The position numbers and the translations under genes are program-made. The notes under the pieces are model-generated. The model was not told the origin of the DNA, searched no databases, and saw only the letters and a list, made by a program, of their open reading frames with translations. DNA of 64,000 nt from Candidatus Poribacteria bacterium. Lineage in GTDB: Bacteria; Poribacteria; WGA-4E; WGA-3G. Shown here piece by piece: positions 36,399-45,494 of this stretch (positions are counted from its first letter, which is position 1; each line of letters begins with the position of its first letter). The stretch covers positions 1-64,000 of the forward strand of contig JAAXHL010000088.1 of assembly GCA_012270865.1 (NCBI GenBank), written 5' to 3'.

Positions 36399-36812
36399 CT
36401 ATTTGTCCCATATTACCTGTGAGGTTTCCGTTGGTTCGACCATCTTCAATTCAGAGACGATTTTCCGAATGCTCTGCACACTCGTTAACGTCGATTCTTC
36501 CAACTCAAGTTGGTGGATTTCATCCTGAATATAACTTTTCTGTCTTTCATAGACAGGTTGGCGTAGTAAAGCGACGTTTTTAGCGTAAGACGAAAACCAG
36601 ATACTACCGGCAAAAACACAAAAAGACAATCCGAAAACGACGTAGACCAACGGAAACCTCTTTTTCGGCTTAACTTCCTCCGTTTTTGTGATACGTGCTG
36701 AATGGAGATCTGACGTTTGCATGTTTTGGTTTCCTAACTGGTTTTCAGGAACGGAGTCGCTGCTTATCACTTTAACACTATTTTCTAAAGGATTTGGGTT
36801 GTTTGATGGCAA
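36399..36812 (-). CDS. ftsL: FtsL-like bitopic division protein
   Basis: A 137-residue protein: about 50 polar cytoplasmic residues, one transmembrane helix (about 54-73, PLVYVVFGLSFCVFAGSIWF), then a heptad-rich periplasmic segment. Primary sequence is not diagnostic, but topology, size and position between rsmH and ftsI fit FtsL, which links FtsQ/FtsB to FtsW-FtsI. Confidence 0.85.
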   Translation of the reverse strand: MPSNNPNPLENSVKVISSDSVPENQLGNQNMQTSDLHSARITKTEEVKPKKRFPLVYVVFGLSFCVFAGSIWFSSYAKNVALLRQPVYERQKSYIQDEIHQLELEESTLTSVQSIRKIVSELKMVEPTETSQVIWDK

Positions 36813-36877
36813 ACCCCTATGATTTCTAAACGTTGAAGATTATATTTAAGATACACTTTTTTGGTAGCACTGAAAGG

Positions 36878-37831
36878 CTACAATTTGCGAGTAACACGGA
36901 GTTTGGCACTTCGTGCTCTCGGATTTTGTTGCGTCTCGGTTTCGTCCGGTAACACTGGACGTTTTGTGAGAATCTCTACCGATGGACTGTGTTCACAAAT
37001 ACAGATAGGCGTTTTAGGTGGACAGATACACGTTCGCGCCCAGTTCTGAAATCGGTGTTTGACAATCCTATCCTCAAGTGAATGAAAACTGATAACACAC
37101 AAGCGTCCGTTGGGTTTCAGCAGTGTGGCTGCGACATCCAGACCGGCGATAAGGTTTTCGAGTTCGGCATTAACATAAATCCGCAGTGCCTGAAACACAC
37201 GGGTGGCTGGATGGATTCTGAATCTACCTTTCGGGACGGATTGCGTGACAATCTCTGCCAGTTGTGTTGTTGTGGTTATCGGTTCGTGTTGTCTCGCTGA
37301 AACGATCCGATGTGCGATCCGTTTCGCGAAACGTTCTTCGCCGTACCGTTTGAAAATATCAGCAAGGACAGCCGCGGTGCTATCGTTGACGACTTGCATA
37401 GCCGTCAGCGTTGTCTCTGGAGCTGCATCGTTCTCGTGTGCTGCGTTCATACGCATATCCAACGGAGCGGTGTGGTTAAAACTAAACCCTCGGTGTGGGG
37501 CATCTAACTGCAGAGACGACACGCCTAAGTCGAGTAGAATGCCGTCTACAGCGTGAATCGCCCGCTTTTCGAGTAGGACGTTCATCTCCGCGAAATTGCC
37601 GTTAATTAGAGAGAACCGCTCCCCGAAGACCTGTAATCTATCCTTCGCAACCGTGAGGGCATCGGTATCGAGATCAATTCCGAAGACCTGTCCATTGGGT
37701 GCGGAGGCTTTTAGTATAGCGTTGCTATGCCCGCCTAATCCGACAGTGCCATCTATGTAAATACCATCCGATTTCGGTTTAAGAAAGTTAATGACTTTAT
37801 CACATAAGACGGGGATATGGTTGATATCCAT
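36878..37831 (-). CDS. rsmH: 16S rRNA m4C1402 methyltransferase RsmH (MraW)
   Basis: A 317-residue SAM-dependent methyltransferase. HIPVLCDKVINFL at the start, the SAM loop DGTVGLGGHSNAIL, DGILLDLGVSSLQLD, and VISFHSLEDRIVKHRF near the end are RsmH signatures. It is the first gene of the dcw cluster here; the usual preceding mraZ is missing and an oxidoreductase gene lies 88 nt upstream. Confidence 0.97.
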   Translation of the reverse strand: MDINHIPVLCDKVINFLKPKSDGIYIDGTVGLGGHSNAILKASAPNGQVFGIDLDTDALTVAKDRLQVFGERFSLINGNFAEMNVLLEKRAIHAVDGILLDLGVSSLQLDAPHRGFSFNHTAPLDMRMNAAHENDAAPETTLTAMQVVNDSTAAVLADIFKRYGEERFAKRIAHRIVSARQHEPITTTTQLAEIVTQSVPKGRFRIHPATRVFQALRIYVNAELENLIAGLDVAATLLKPNGRLCVISFHSLEDRIVKHRFQNWARTCICPPKTPICICEHSPSVEILTKRPVLPDETETQQNPRARSAKLRVTRKL

Positions 37832-37919
37832 AACTTTTTTCTATAGGACCTGATACATTATTAAAGTATTTAATAGCAAGAATCATGCCAATCTATTTTT
37901 TCTGTTTTGGCGGTTAACA

Positions 37920-38885
37920 TTACGGGTCTATCCGGTTTTGATAGATAGCGGTTACGAGTTCCATTGTCTTAACGGCATCTTCAAAACAGGTTAAGGGCTG
38001 CTGGTCCTGTTGGATACAATCGACAAAATGCCGACTCTCTCCATAAAACCCGTAAGTTTTGTAAGTTTCGTTAGAACCGGCTGCCTCTTCGGTCGTGATT
38101 TCGGTTGTGCCTTCGGGGGTGTGAATTACGGCATGTCCGCCTGCATCGGGGTTGATATAGGCAGAAATCGCACGTGCGTGCATTTCAAAGATATGGATAC
38201 GTCCGCCGACTGCCCAATTCGTGCCAAGATACCCCGAAGCACCGCTCGTAAATTTGACGAGTGCGTTGAAGCTGTTCTCTCTTTCGGAATAGAAACTGTT
38301 GATGTCGCTTGCGACGGCTTTCACTTCACCGCCGCCAAGCCATCGAAGCGCGTCTACGGCATGAATCGCATCGCAGGTCAAAACATCTATCACGCCGTCG
38401 TAGTAGAGTGCATTCGGCGTGTTTTTATGGAAGGTTGACATGCACTGGATCATCGGACCGCGTGCCTCGACGATCGCTTTAACCTTCTGTAAGAGCGGAA
38501 TAAAACGCCGATTAAAGCCGACCATCGTTTTACAACCGTTCTTTTCCGCAGCGCGTGCCATCTCCTTCGTCTGATGGAGCGTAACGCCCGGCGGTTTCTC
38601 AATAAAGACATGGATTCCTTGTGATAGAGAGTGGATAACAAGCGGATAGAGGTGTTGTGGCGGCATCAAAACATAGACAGCGTCCGGTGATGTTTTTTCA
38701 AGCATCTCGCGATAGTCGCTGAACGTCTGATCAATCTCGAACTTTTCTGCTGTTGCCTGAAGTTTCGATGGTACAAGGTCGCACAATCCGACAAGGTTCA
38801 CATCTTCACAATCTCTGAGCGACGGGTAGTGGACACCGTTCGCCATGCCACCGGCTCCGATGAGTGCGATATTGACTTTTTTCAT
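37920..38885 (-). CDS. Gfo/Idh/MocA-family oxidoreductase
   Basis: A 321-residue protein with the Rossmann loop IALIGAGGMANGVHYPSL, the EKPPGVTL motif, and CDAIHAVDALRWLGGG, whose Asp and His are typical of the catalytic region. It is related to the enzyme at 4977 but clearly a different subgroup. It lies upstream of rsmH on the same strand, divergent from the hydantoinase B gene. The substrate is unknown. Confidence 0.88.
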   Translation of the reverse strand: MKKVNIALIGAGGMANGVHYPSLRDCEDVNLVGLCDLVPSKLQATAEKFEIDQTFSDYREMLEKTSPDAVYVLMPPQHLYPLVIHSLSQGIHVFIEKPPGVTLHQTKEMARAAEKNGCKTMVGFNRRFIPLLQKVKAIVEARGPMIQCMSTFHKNTPNALYYDGVIDVLTCDAIHAVDALRWLGGGEVKAVASDINSFYSERENSFNALVKFTSGASGYLGTNWAVGGRIHIFEMHARAISAYINPDAGGHAVIHTPEGTTEITTEEAAGSNETYKTYGFYGESRHFVDCIQQDQQPLTCFEDAVKTMELVTAIYQNRIDP

Positions 38886-38989
38886 TTCGGATCCTCTTCG
38901 TAAATGTTTTCTTGCATATTAACGGAGACGATGTTAAAATACAATCAGTTTTTTGCATTGAAACTGTCTATCTCTGCCTACACAACACT

Positions 38990-40555
38990 ATGAACACAGA
39001 CCCTATCAAATTAGAACTCTACAAAAACATCTTAACCTCAGTCGCCGAAGAGATGGGTGTGACGCTGCAACGGACGGCGTTTTCGCCGAACATCAAGGAA
39101 CGGCTCGACTTTTCGTGTGCTGTTTTTGATGGTACAGGTAAGATGGTCGCCCAAGCCGCACACATCCCAGTGCATCTCGGTTCTATGCCGCTCTCCGTTC
39201 TCGCAGCAATTGAACAGACCAAAATCGAACCGGGGGATATGATCGTCCTCAACGATCCGTATCGCGGCGGCACCCATCTACCCGACATTACACTGGTTGC
39301 CCCTGTTTTTTCGGATGATGTAGAGAACCGACCGGTCTTTTTTGTGGCGAACCGCGCACACCACGCAGATGTCGGTGGTATGACACCCGGCTCGATGCCG
39401 ATTGCGACAAGTGTGATTCAGGAAGGTATCCGTATTCCACCGGTTAAACTTGTCCGAGGTGGCGAATTGGATACCGATCTCTGGGAATTAATCCTTGCGA
39501 ATGTGCGGACACCGGAAGAACGCCGCGGCGATATGGAGGCACAACTCGCAGCGAACCGCGTCGGGGAGCGTAGACTGCAGGAGATCGTTGATAAATACGG
39601 TGTCCCAGAAATCACGGCGTATATGGAAGAACTCTGCGCGTACGCCAGTCGAATGGTGCGGGCGCGCCTCCGAGAAATCCCAGATGGTCGTTACGGATAT
39701 ACCGACGTGCTTGATAATGACGGTATCACTGATGATCCGATTGAAATACGGGTTGTGATTGAAATCGAAAATGATACGGCAGTTGTTGATTTTACGGGTA
39801 CAGCCCCACAGGTACGCGGTTCCGTCAACGCGATTTATGCGATCACGCTCTCTGCGGTTTTCTATACGTTCCGATGTATCGCTGGTGCGGATGTCCCTGC
39901 TAATGCCGGGTGTCTGGAACCGATTCAGGTCATTGCGCCAGAGGGAACCGTTGTGAATGCGAAGTTCCCCGCAGCAGTCGCGGGTGGAAACGTTGAAACA
40001 TCACAACGCATCGTTGATGTCCTGCTCGGTGCCTTGGCACAAGCGTGTCCGGATCAGATTCCTGCTGCGAGTTCCGGGACTATGAATAACCTCACAATAG
40101 GCGGTTACGATGCCTCACGTGGGAAAGACTTCACCTACTACGAAACTATTGCAGGCGGGATGGGCGCACGTCCGAACTGCGACGGTATTGATGCGGTTCA
40201 TACGCACATGACGAATACGATGAACACACCGATAGAAGCGATTGAGACGAACTATCCGATGCAGGTGACAGCATACACGATTCGGCGCTGGACAGGGGGT
40301 GCAGGGAAGTTCCGAGGCGGTGCCGGTGTTATCCGAGCATTGAAACTCTTGACGGATGCAGAAGTAACCATCCTTTCGGAACGCCGAAGTCGAGGTCCCT
40401 ACGGTTTGCAAGGCGGAGAACCGGGGGAACCGGGACGTAACGTGCTAATTTCTGATGGAGAGGAACATCCGTTAAGTGGTAAGGTCTCCGTTTCTGTGTG
40501 TGAAGGCGATGTTATTCGGATAGAGACACCCGGTGGCGGCGGATTTTCGTCTTAG
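38990..40555 (+). CDS. Hydantoinase B / oxoprolinase family protein
   Basis: A 521-residue protein matching HyuB: DPIKLELYKNILTSVAEEMG at the start, SPNIKERLDFSCAVFD, NDPYRGGTHLPDITLVAPVF, the NRAHHADVGG metal-site-like motif and GGGGFSS at the end. I chose ATG 38990 over 38912 because homologues begin near it. HyuB normally works with an ATP-dependent HyuA partner, which is absent here. Likely a cyclic amide (5-oxoproline or hydantoin) hydrolase subunit. Confidence 0.9.
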   Translation: MNTDPIKLELYKNILTSVAEEMGVTLQRTAFSPNIKERLDFSCAVFDGTGKMVAQAAHIPVHLGSMPLSVLAAIEQTKIEPGDMIVLNDPYRGGTHLPDITLVAPVFSDDVENRPVFFVANRAHHADVGGMTPGSMPIATSVIQEGIRIPPVKLVRGGELDTDLWELILANVRTPEERRGDMEAQLAANRVGERRLQEIVDKYGVPEITAYMEELCAYASRMVRARLREIPDGRYGYTDVLDNDGITDDPIEIRVVIEIENDTAVVDFTGTAPQVRGSVNAIYAITLSAVFYTFRCIAGADVPANAGCLEPIQVIAPEGTVVNAKFPAAVAGGNVETSQRIVDVLLGALAQACPDQIPAASSGTMNNLTIGGYDASRGKDFTYYETIAGGMGARPNCDGIDAVHTHMTNTMNTPIEAIETNYPMQVTAYTIRRWTGGAGKFRGGAGVIRALKLLTDAEVTILSERRSRGPYGLQGGEPGEPGRNVLISDGEEHPLSGKVSVSVCEGDVIRIETPGGGGFSS

Positions 40556-40578
40556 CAATTAATGTTATAACCATAGTA

Positions 40579-41961
40579 TCATGTCAGGGAGCTGCGAATA
40601 AACACGACTTGACCTGCAAAGAAAAACACAACGTTATAAAGCAAAAGGACCAACAGCAGATTAGAATGCCGTGATATGACATCTGGAAGGAAAAACTTCG
40701 GTGGGACAAAATTTGGCGGATCTGCCTTCAAAATACGTTGTAGGATTTCATAGTCTCCGGTTTCTTCAATGTAATTGTTAACGTGTTCAGCGTATTGGTG
40801 ACGGTATCGAATAACAGCGCGGCGGAAATCCCATTCACTGAGGATTCCGGTGTTCGCTACGTCCGTCGCTAAATAGACAAATGCCGCCGAGGGTGAGATT
40901 AGGGAGATGGACAGGTTCATCTCGGCTTGTGCTTCAACGGCGTTGATAAAATCTTGTCTGATTTCTGCTGCCTTTCCGACGCTTAGGTTCATCTGTCTCC
41001 GCTCTGCTTTCGCGCGGATTTCGTTTATAGTTTGTTTCTCCGTATCACTTAGGGCTGCTGGATCGCCGCCATGCTCCTGTATGAATGCCTCTATCTCCGC
41101 CCGGCTCTGTTGCCGAATGTCTCCCGATAGCCTTCGCATATTCTCGTGGACCTCATACACTGTGGGGGTTGGTCGCAAATAGGCGGCTAAAAATGGACTG
41201 AAGTTGGGAATCACTAAAACCGTGATAACCCATAATGCCATCAAAAGCGTTAGTGTCGTTTTCGGATGTTTTGTCAAACACGACCCAAAAAGTCCAAGCG
41301 CACAAAAAACGGATAGGTAAAGCAGAGCGAGTAAGAAAAGAAATAAGGTTGCTGCCCAGTCAGAGGGACGTAGGTGTATGTTAGGCATCAGGTATAAGAT
41401 TAGAATCACACTGATCAGTGCTGGTAGTAGAGAAGTTATTAGACTGAGATAACTCCCGACGAACTTTGTCGCCAAAAGCAGCGGACGTGAAATGGAATTT
41501 ATCAGCACCAATCGTAAGGTTCCGCGACGATGCTCCCCTGAAATAGCGTCATACGTAAATACGAATGCTAACAGACTCCCGACGATGTTAAAGAAAAAAA
41601 CGAAATCCAACTGTGAAAAAAGATAGCGATTTGGGTTGTTAACAAATTGTCGATTGTTTTCAAATTGAGGTCCCATCGCTGCTTCGCTATTGGCGTTTAA
41701 GGAGAGTTCTTCGTCCAACCCTGTTGCCAAAACCCGCAATGTCGGAAGGTCCCGGTTCATCCAGTACCAACTATACTTGTTGGTGTATAGATGGTCTTTG
41801 AGTTTGTATCCTGTATATAATTGACGACCCGCCCACGTCCCATCCATCGCTAACATTACCGTCGACCCGATGAGAAAAATCAGTGCAAGGATCATTGAAA
41901 CCGCAAAACGGACACTGAGGATATGATCATGTATCTCTTTTTTGGTTAATGTCCAGAACAT
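40579..41961 (-). CDS. ABC-2 type transporter permease with long periplasmic loop
   Basis: A 460-residue membrane protein. The N-terminal LTKKEIHDHILSVRFAVSMILALIFL helix and the cytoplasmic motif FTYDAISGEHRRGTLRLVLINSISRPLLLATKFVGSY are typical of ABC-2 permeases. About six transmembrane segments, with a long extracytoplasmic region between helices 1 and 2 and another between helices 5 and 6. It follows a paralogous permease by 19 nt. No ATP-binding subunit is present nearby. Compare the pair at 61213-64000. Confidence 0.88.
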   Translation of the reverse strand: MFWTLTKKEIHDHILSVRFAVSMILALIFLIGSTVMLAMDGTWAGRQLYTGYKLKDHLYTNKYSWYWMNRDLPTLRVLATGLDEELSLNANSEAAMGPQFENNRQFVNNPNRYLFSQLDFVFFFNIVGSLLAFVFTYDAISGEHRRGTLRLVLINSISRPLLLATKFVGSYLSLITSLLPALISVILILYLMPNIHLRPSDWAATLFLFLLALLYLSVFCALGLFGSCLTKHPKTTLTLLMALWVITVLVIPNFSPFLAAYLRPTPTVYEVHENMRRLSGDIRQQSRAEIEAFIQEHGGDPAALSDTEKQTINEIRAKAERRQMNLSVGKAAEIRQDFINAVEAQAEMNLSISLISPSAAFVYLATDVANTGILSEWDFRRAVIRYRHQYAEHVNNYIEETGDYEILQRILKADPPNFVPPKFFLPDVISRHSNLLLVLLLYNVVFFFAGQVVFIRSSLT

Positions 41962-41980
41962 GTTTTCCTCAATTCGGCTG

Positions 41981-43159
41981 TCATCTTACATCATACCGAT
42001 GAAACGCTAAATTTGCTCCCATGAACAACAGGAAGTTCCACAAAAGGAGCAGTTGCAAATCAATCCAAACCGCAGCGAAACTGCGTCGCAGTGGTTCGGG
42101 CTGATGAGCAAACATGGACTGTTGTCCCTCTTGTCTGACGCTCCGTTTAAGCCATGCGAAAAGTCGGCGGCGATAGTCTTGATAATCTGGTATTCCTGTT
42201 TGTGCGAGCGTCGTTGAACCATAAACGTAGGATGCCAAGGGTGAAAGACGAGCGAGATTTTTTCCTAACGCTATTTGACGGTCGATTTTGGCAATATAGG
42301 TATCGTCCATTGACCACAATATTTCTCGTTGTTCCTCGGTGATGTCGTGCTCGGTAACAACTTTTTCTTTCATTTGTCTGTGTTCGCCTTCAGAAGGAGC
42401 TGGCGCAATTGTTCTTGTCGTTAGCAGCGTGAGCCTCGGTATCCATAAGGTCCAAATCATCCAGATAAATAGACACAAGACAAGAGAAGTCGCTTCTCGA
42501 TGAACCACTGTGGAGACGAGTAGACCGAGCGTGAAGAATAGGGAAAGGTAGATTAAAGTAAAGCAGAGAATGCCACCGAGTCGAAGAAAATGCTCACTGG
42601 AAAGTGAAACGCCGGAGAAAGTGGACATATAGATGAACATGAGCAGCACTGCTGGAGAGAAACTCAGAAGCAGACTGATATAGCCGCCAATCCACTTCCC
42701 TAATAGGAATGTTGATCGTCGAAGGGAATTGCTCAGCACTAAGGAGAGGGTATGTGTCTCTTTTTCACCGCAGATGCTATCGTAAGAGAGAAAAATTGTA
42801 AGGACTGACAAGACTATACTGACAATATAGACAAAATCGGGGGTCTCAAAGAGTTCAAAGATGTGGCGTTCCTCACCGAAACGCATGAAAACCTGTCCGA
42901 TGACGTTATATCGAGGATGATAGTTTGGGATGACTGGGCGGACTTCGTTTGTCCCTTTCGCGATTAAGCTTAATGGTTGTGGTGGCATAGAGATGCCACG
43001 GGCTAAATTAGACTGTTTCTCTCGGTGTTGGTAATCGTGCGACATTAAAACGATAGAAATTACACATAAGACGATACACACAATGCTTGTTAGGATATAA
43101 CGACCACTCGTTAGATTATCAATCAGTTCGTGCTTGATTAAATTCCCAAGTTGATGCAT
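41981..43159 (-). CDS. ABC-2 type transporter permease
   Basis: A 392-residue membrane protein: an N-terminal helix after LGNLIKHELIDNLTSGRYILTSIV, the motif LSYDSICGEKETHTLSLVLSNSLRRSTFLLGKWIGGY, then four helices and a C-terminal helix. It starts 9 nt after the end of the sigma-TPR gene and precedes the second permease. Probably one half of a heteromeric exporter whose ATPase lies elsewhere. Confidence 0.88.
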   Translation of the reverse strand: MHQLGNLIKHELIDNLTSGRYILTSIVCIVLCVISIVLMSHDYQHREKQSNLARGISMPPQPLSLIAKGTNEVRPVIPNYHPRYNVIGQVFMRFGEERHIFELFETPDFVYIVSIVLSVLTIFLSYDSICGEKETHTLSLVLSNSLRRSTFLLGKWIGGYISLLLSFSPAVLLMFIYMSTFSGVSLSSEHFLRLGGILCFTLIYLSLFFTLGLLVSTVVHREATSLVLCLFIWMIWTLWIPRLTLLTTRTIAPAPSEGEHRQMKEKVVTEHDITEEQREILWSMDDTYIAKIDRQIALGKNLARLSPLASYVYGSTTLAQTGIPDYQDYRRRLFAWLKRSVRQEGQQSMFAHQPEPLRRSFAAVWIDLQLLLLWNFLLFMGANLAFHRYDVR

Positions 43160-43167
43160 ATTGTTTC

Positions 43168-44850
43168 CTACTTCTGTCCGAGAACCTTCAAAAACTCTGG
43201 GTCATCCTTTACATCCGAAAATACGGGGGACTCAAGGAAATACGGATAGTAACTATCCATATAATTATAGCCCCTAACCACATAAGCGTCCTGAGCGATC
43301 TTCAAATGGTGTAAAGTCTTCTCGCGATCCTTCTCAGATGCCCAGATGCTCACAGCAAGCTGAAAGTGACTATATTCGGTGTAATTTCCCAAATCAATAG
43401 CGACTTGTAGGGGACGTTTCGCCGCATTATACTTCTTAGACCATACCAGACAACAACCAAGGTTGTGAGCAACGCAATAAAGCTCGTAAAGATTTACAGG
43501 AAAACCTGCATCCAGTTTTTTCAACTCTTCTTCAATAAATGTGTTCGTTTCGGTATAGACTTGATCAAAACGGTCCCAATCTTCCTGTTTGCTATACAAC
43601 AGCAGTCGAATCTCTCTGACAGCCAACCACTATTTAAAATAAGATGCCCAACCGGGTTTACCATTGGCACGTTCTAATTTTTCTATTTCGAGAAGTGCCG
43701 CATCTAAGCGGTCATTTCTTTGTAATATCGCTGCTCCGGCTCGGAAAAAATCGCAACGACTGTTCTGACTCACTTCAGGGTTTTCTAAGCGTTGAGATGC
43801 TTCATTATAAAGTTGAATCCAGTCATCAATACGACCTTCCGCTTTCCAACATCCGGCGGCGTTCAGATTAGAAATAGTTCTTAACGCATATTTTTCTGAC
43901 TGTTTGCATGCCCACTGGTAAAGACGCGTCTGCTCTTCAATAGCTTCTCGGTTTCTCCCAACAAATGCCAGACTCTCCACTAACGACTTATGCGACCAAT
44001 AACGCTCCGTATCATCTGGCGCGTCGTTAATGTAGTTACGGAGTAGCGGTATCCGTTTTTCCATGCCGAGACTGCCCATACGTGGGTATATCTCATCAAC
44101 AGCAAGATGCACCAACTCAAGCGTGGTTTCACCCTTAAGGGCATCTTCAATCTTGTTGGATGCCTCCTTAAGAATATCCGCTCTTGATGCGGGATCAGAT
44201 TTTACTTTTTCCATGAAGGCATCGAAGTTGCGACGAATATCTTTCACTTTATCGGACATAATAAAATCTCCTTTGGAACCACCCCAAATCTCGCGAATTG
44301 TAGGTTCTTCCCTCTTCAAGCGTTTGCGGGCGCGGTGGAGCCGACTCTTGACGGTGTTCGGCGATACACCCAAAAACTTGCTAATGTCTTCGCATGTCAT
44401 ACTATCGAGATAATGGAGCGTTACAACGCTCCGCTCACCCTCCGGCAACTTTTGCAGGAGGTGTTCGATGACTTCGCGTTGCCGTTCACTCACGAATTCT
44501 CTTTGTTGTTCAGCCCAGTATCGTGTATAAGCCAATTCTTCTAATTCCATTGGCGACATTGCATCTAACGATTCCATGGGAATCCGTTTCTTTTCAAACC
44601 ATGCGAAACACTGACGCGCGGCAATCACATAAAGCCATCCAGCAAACGTATGTGGGTTTTTCAGCGTCGGCAGTTTTTCGTAAACTCTGAGGAATATATC
44701 TTGCGTGATTTCTTCAGCGATGTGGAAATCACCGATTTTCCGGTGTACGAACGCGTGGACCGGTTTTTGGTATTTCCGCACAAGTGTGCTGAACGCAGAC
44801 TCGTCACCCGCCAACGTCCGTTCAATCAATTGCACGTCATCATTTTTCAT
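43168..44850 (-). pseudogene. ECF sigma-TPR regulator interrupted by one in-frame amber codon
   Basis: From ATG 44850 (AGGAG upstream) the frame encodes an ECF sigma factor (region 2 about residues 10-75, region 4 about 120-180), then a helical TPR-like extension. TAG at 43632-43630 (codon 407) interrupts it, and the same frame continues for 153 residues to 43168. The intact paralogue at 59460 aligns straight through: YFRFWLAVR there, YFK-stop-WLAVR here. The tail even keeps DVKDDPEFLKVLGQK. An internal AAAGGAG plus ATG (44259) marks the sigma/TPR junction. It could be a nonsense mutant, a readthrough site or two separate products; the second part could start at TTG 43626. Confidence 0.85.
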
Positions 44851-44889
44851 GCAACATCTCCTAAAATATGTTGTCTCTCAAAATGTTAA

Positions 44890-44917
44890 GATAGGAATCG
44901 AGGACAGAAAGGTTGCA
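44890..44917 (-). promoter_or_regulatory. Candidate ECF-type promoter, sigma-TPR locus 1
   Basis: On the minus strand TGCAACCTTT (44917-44908), 13 nt, then CTATC (44894-44890). It is similar to segments upstream of two other ECF genes (53999-54024 and 59318-59344), suggesting a shared ECF promoter. It lies about 40 nt before the start codon. Confidence 0.35.
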
Positions 44918-44998
44918 TAAAATACAAGATTTAGGAAAGATTGTATCATTAAAGTGAGGAAATTTGAAATAGGAAGTAAGTTTAGTGTGAAAACAAAA

Positions 44999-45370
44999 AC
45001 TTGAGTTGAGAATAAGCCGGATTCTGTATGTGGTGATCATTCATCTGGGATGGATGTTGCCATCCACCTCAAGCGGTTACCTCGGGACGAAGCGGGCAAC
45101 CTCTATATGTCCCTGATTTACCTTGCTCCAGACGGGGTTTACCGAGCTCCGTAAGTCGCCTTACGGACTGGTGCGCTTTTACCGCACCGTTTCACCTGTA
45201 CAACGCCCAGCTCATTGTATAAAAGCAAGCGTTGTAGTCTGCTTTCTGTTGCACTTTCCATAGCGTCGCCGCTCCTGGGTGTTACCCAGCATCCTGCCCT
45301 GTGGAGTCCGGACTTTCCTCATCCCATCGGTCAATACCAATAGAGACGCGACCCCCTACTCAACTCAAGT
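44999..45370 (-). ncRNA. rnpB: RNase P RNA, bacterial type A-like
   Basis: The minus strand carries the conserved core GAGGAAAGTCCGGACTCC near the 5' end, the CACAGGGCAGGATGCTGG / GGAGCGGCGACG segment, AACAGAAAGCAGACTAC, GGTGAAACGGTGCGGTAAAAG, and ends CAGAATCCGGCTTATT. P1 is a perfect 12-bp helix: ACTTGAGTTGAG at the 5' end (45370-45359) with its complement at 45010-44999. A T-rich run follows P1, so the helix can also act in termination. Catalytic RNA of tRNA 5'-end maturation. Confidence 0.96.
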
Positions 45371-45377
45371 CTTTTCT

Positions 45378-45407
45378 ATTATATCCGAAGAGGCACTTTA
45401 AAGGCAA
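45378..45407 (-). promoter_or_regulatory. Sigma70-type promoter of rnpB
   Basis: On the minus strand TTGCCT (45407-45402), an 18-nt spacer and TATAAT (45383-45378). The -10 ends 7 nt before the first base of P1 (45370), which fits a transcription start at the mature 5' end. Confidence 0.75.
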
Positions 45408-45437
45408 CGAAATCGGAACGTCCCTTAAAATAAAAAG

Positions 45438-45483
45438 CCAGAGCCATTCAGAACTGTTTCGTTCTGCTTCTGAATGACTCTGG
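45438..45483 (-). terminator. Terminator of the ribonucleotide reductase gene
   Basis: A 16-bp stem with one mismatch: 45438-45453 with 45468-45483. On the minus strand it is followed by CTTTTTATTTTAAGG. It lies 12 nt after the nrdJ stop codon. Confidence 0.8.
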
Positions 45484-45494
45484 AATATACAGTC

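Noticed and set aside
37832-37919. mraZ or a clear promoter in front of rsmH
   Set aside because: The 88-nt gap is too short for mraZ, and no convincing -35/-10 pair could be chosen.
43630-43632. Pyrrolysine insertion at the amber codon
   Set aside because: No PYLIS-like structure or context was evident and the family is not a methylamine methyltransferase; a nonsense change is simpler.
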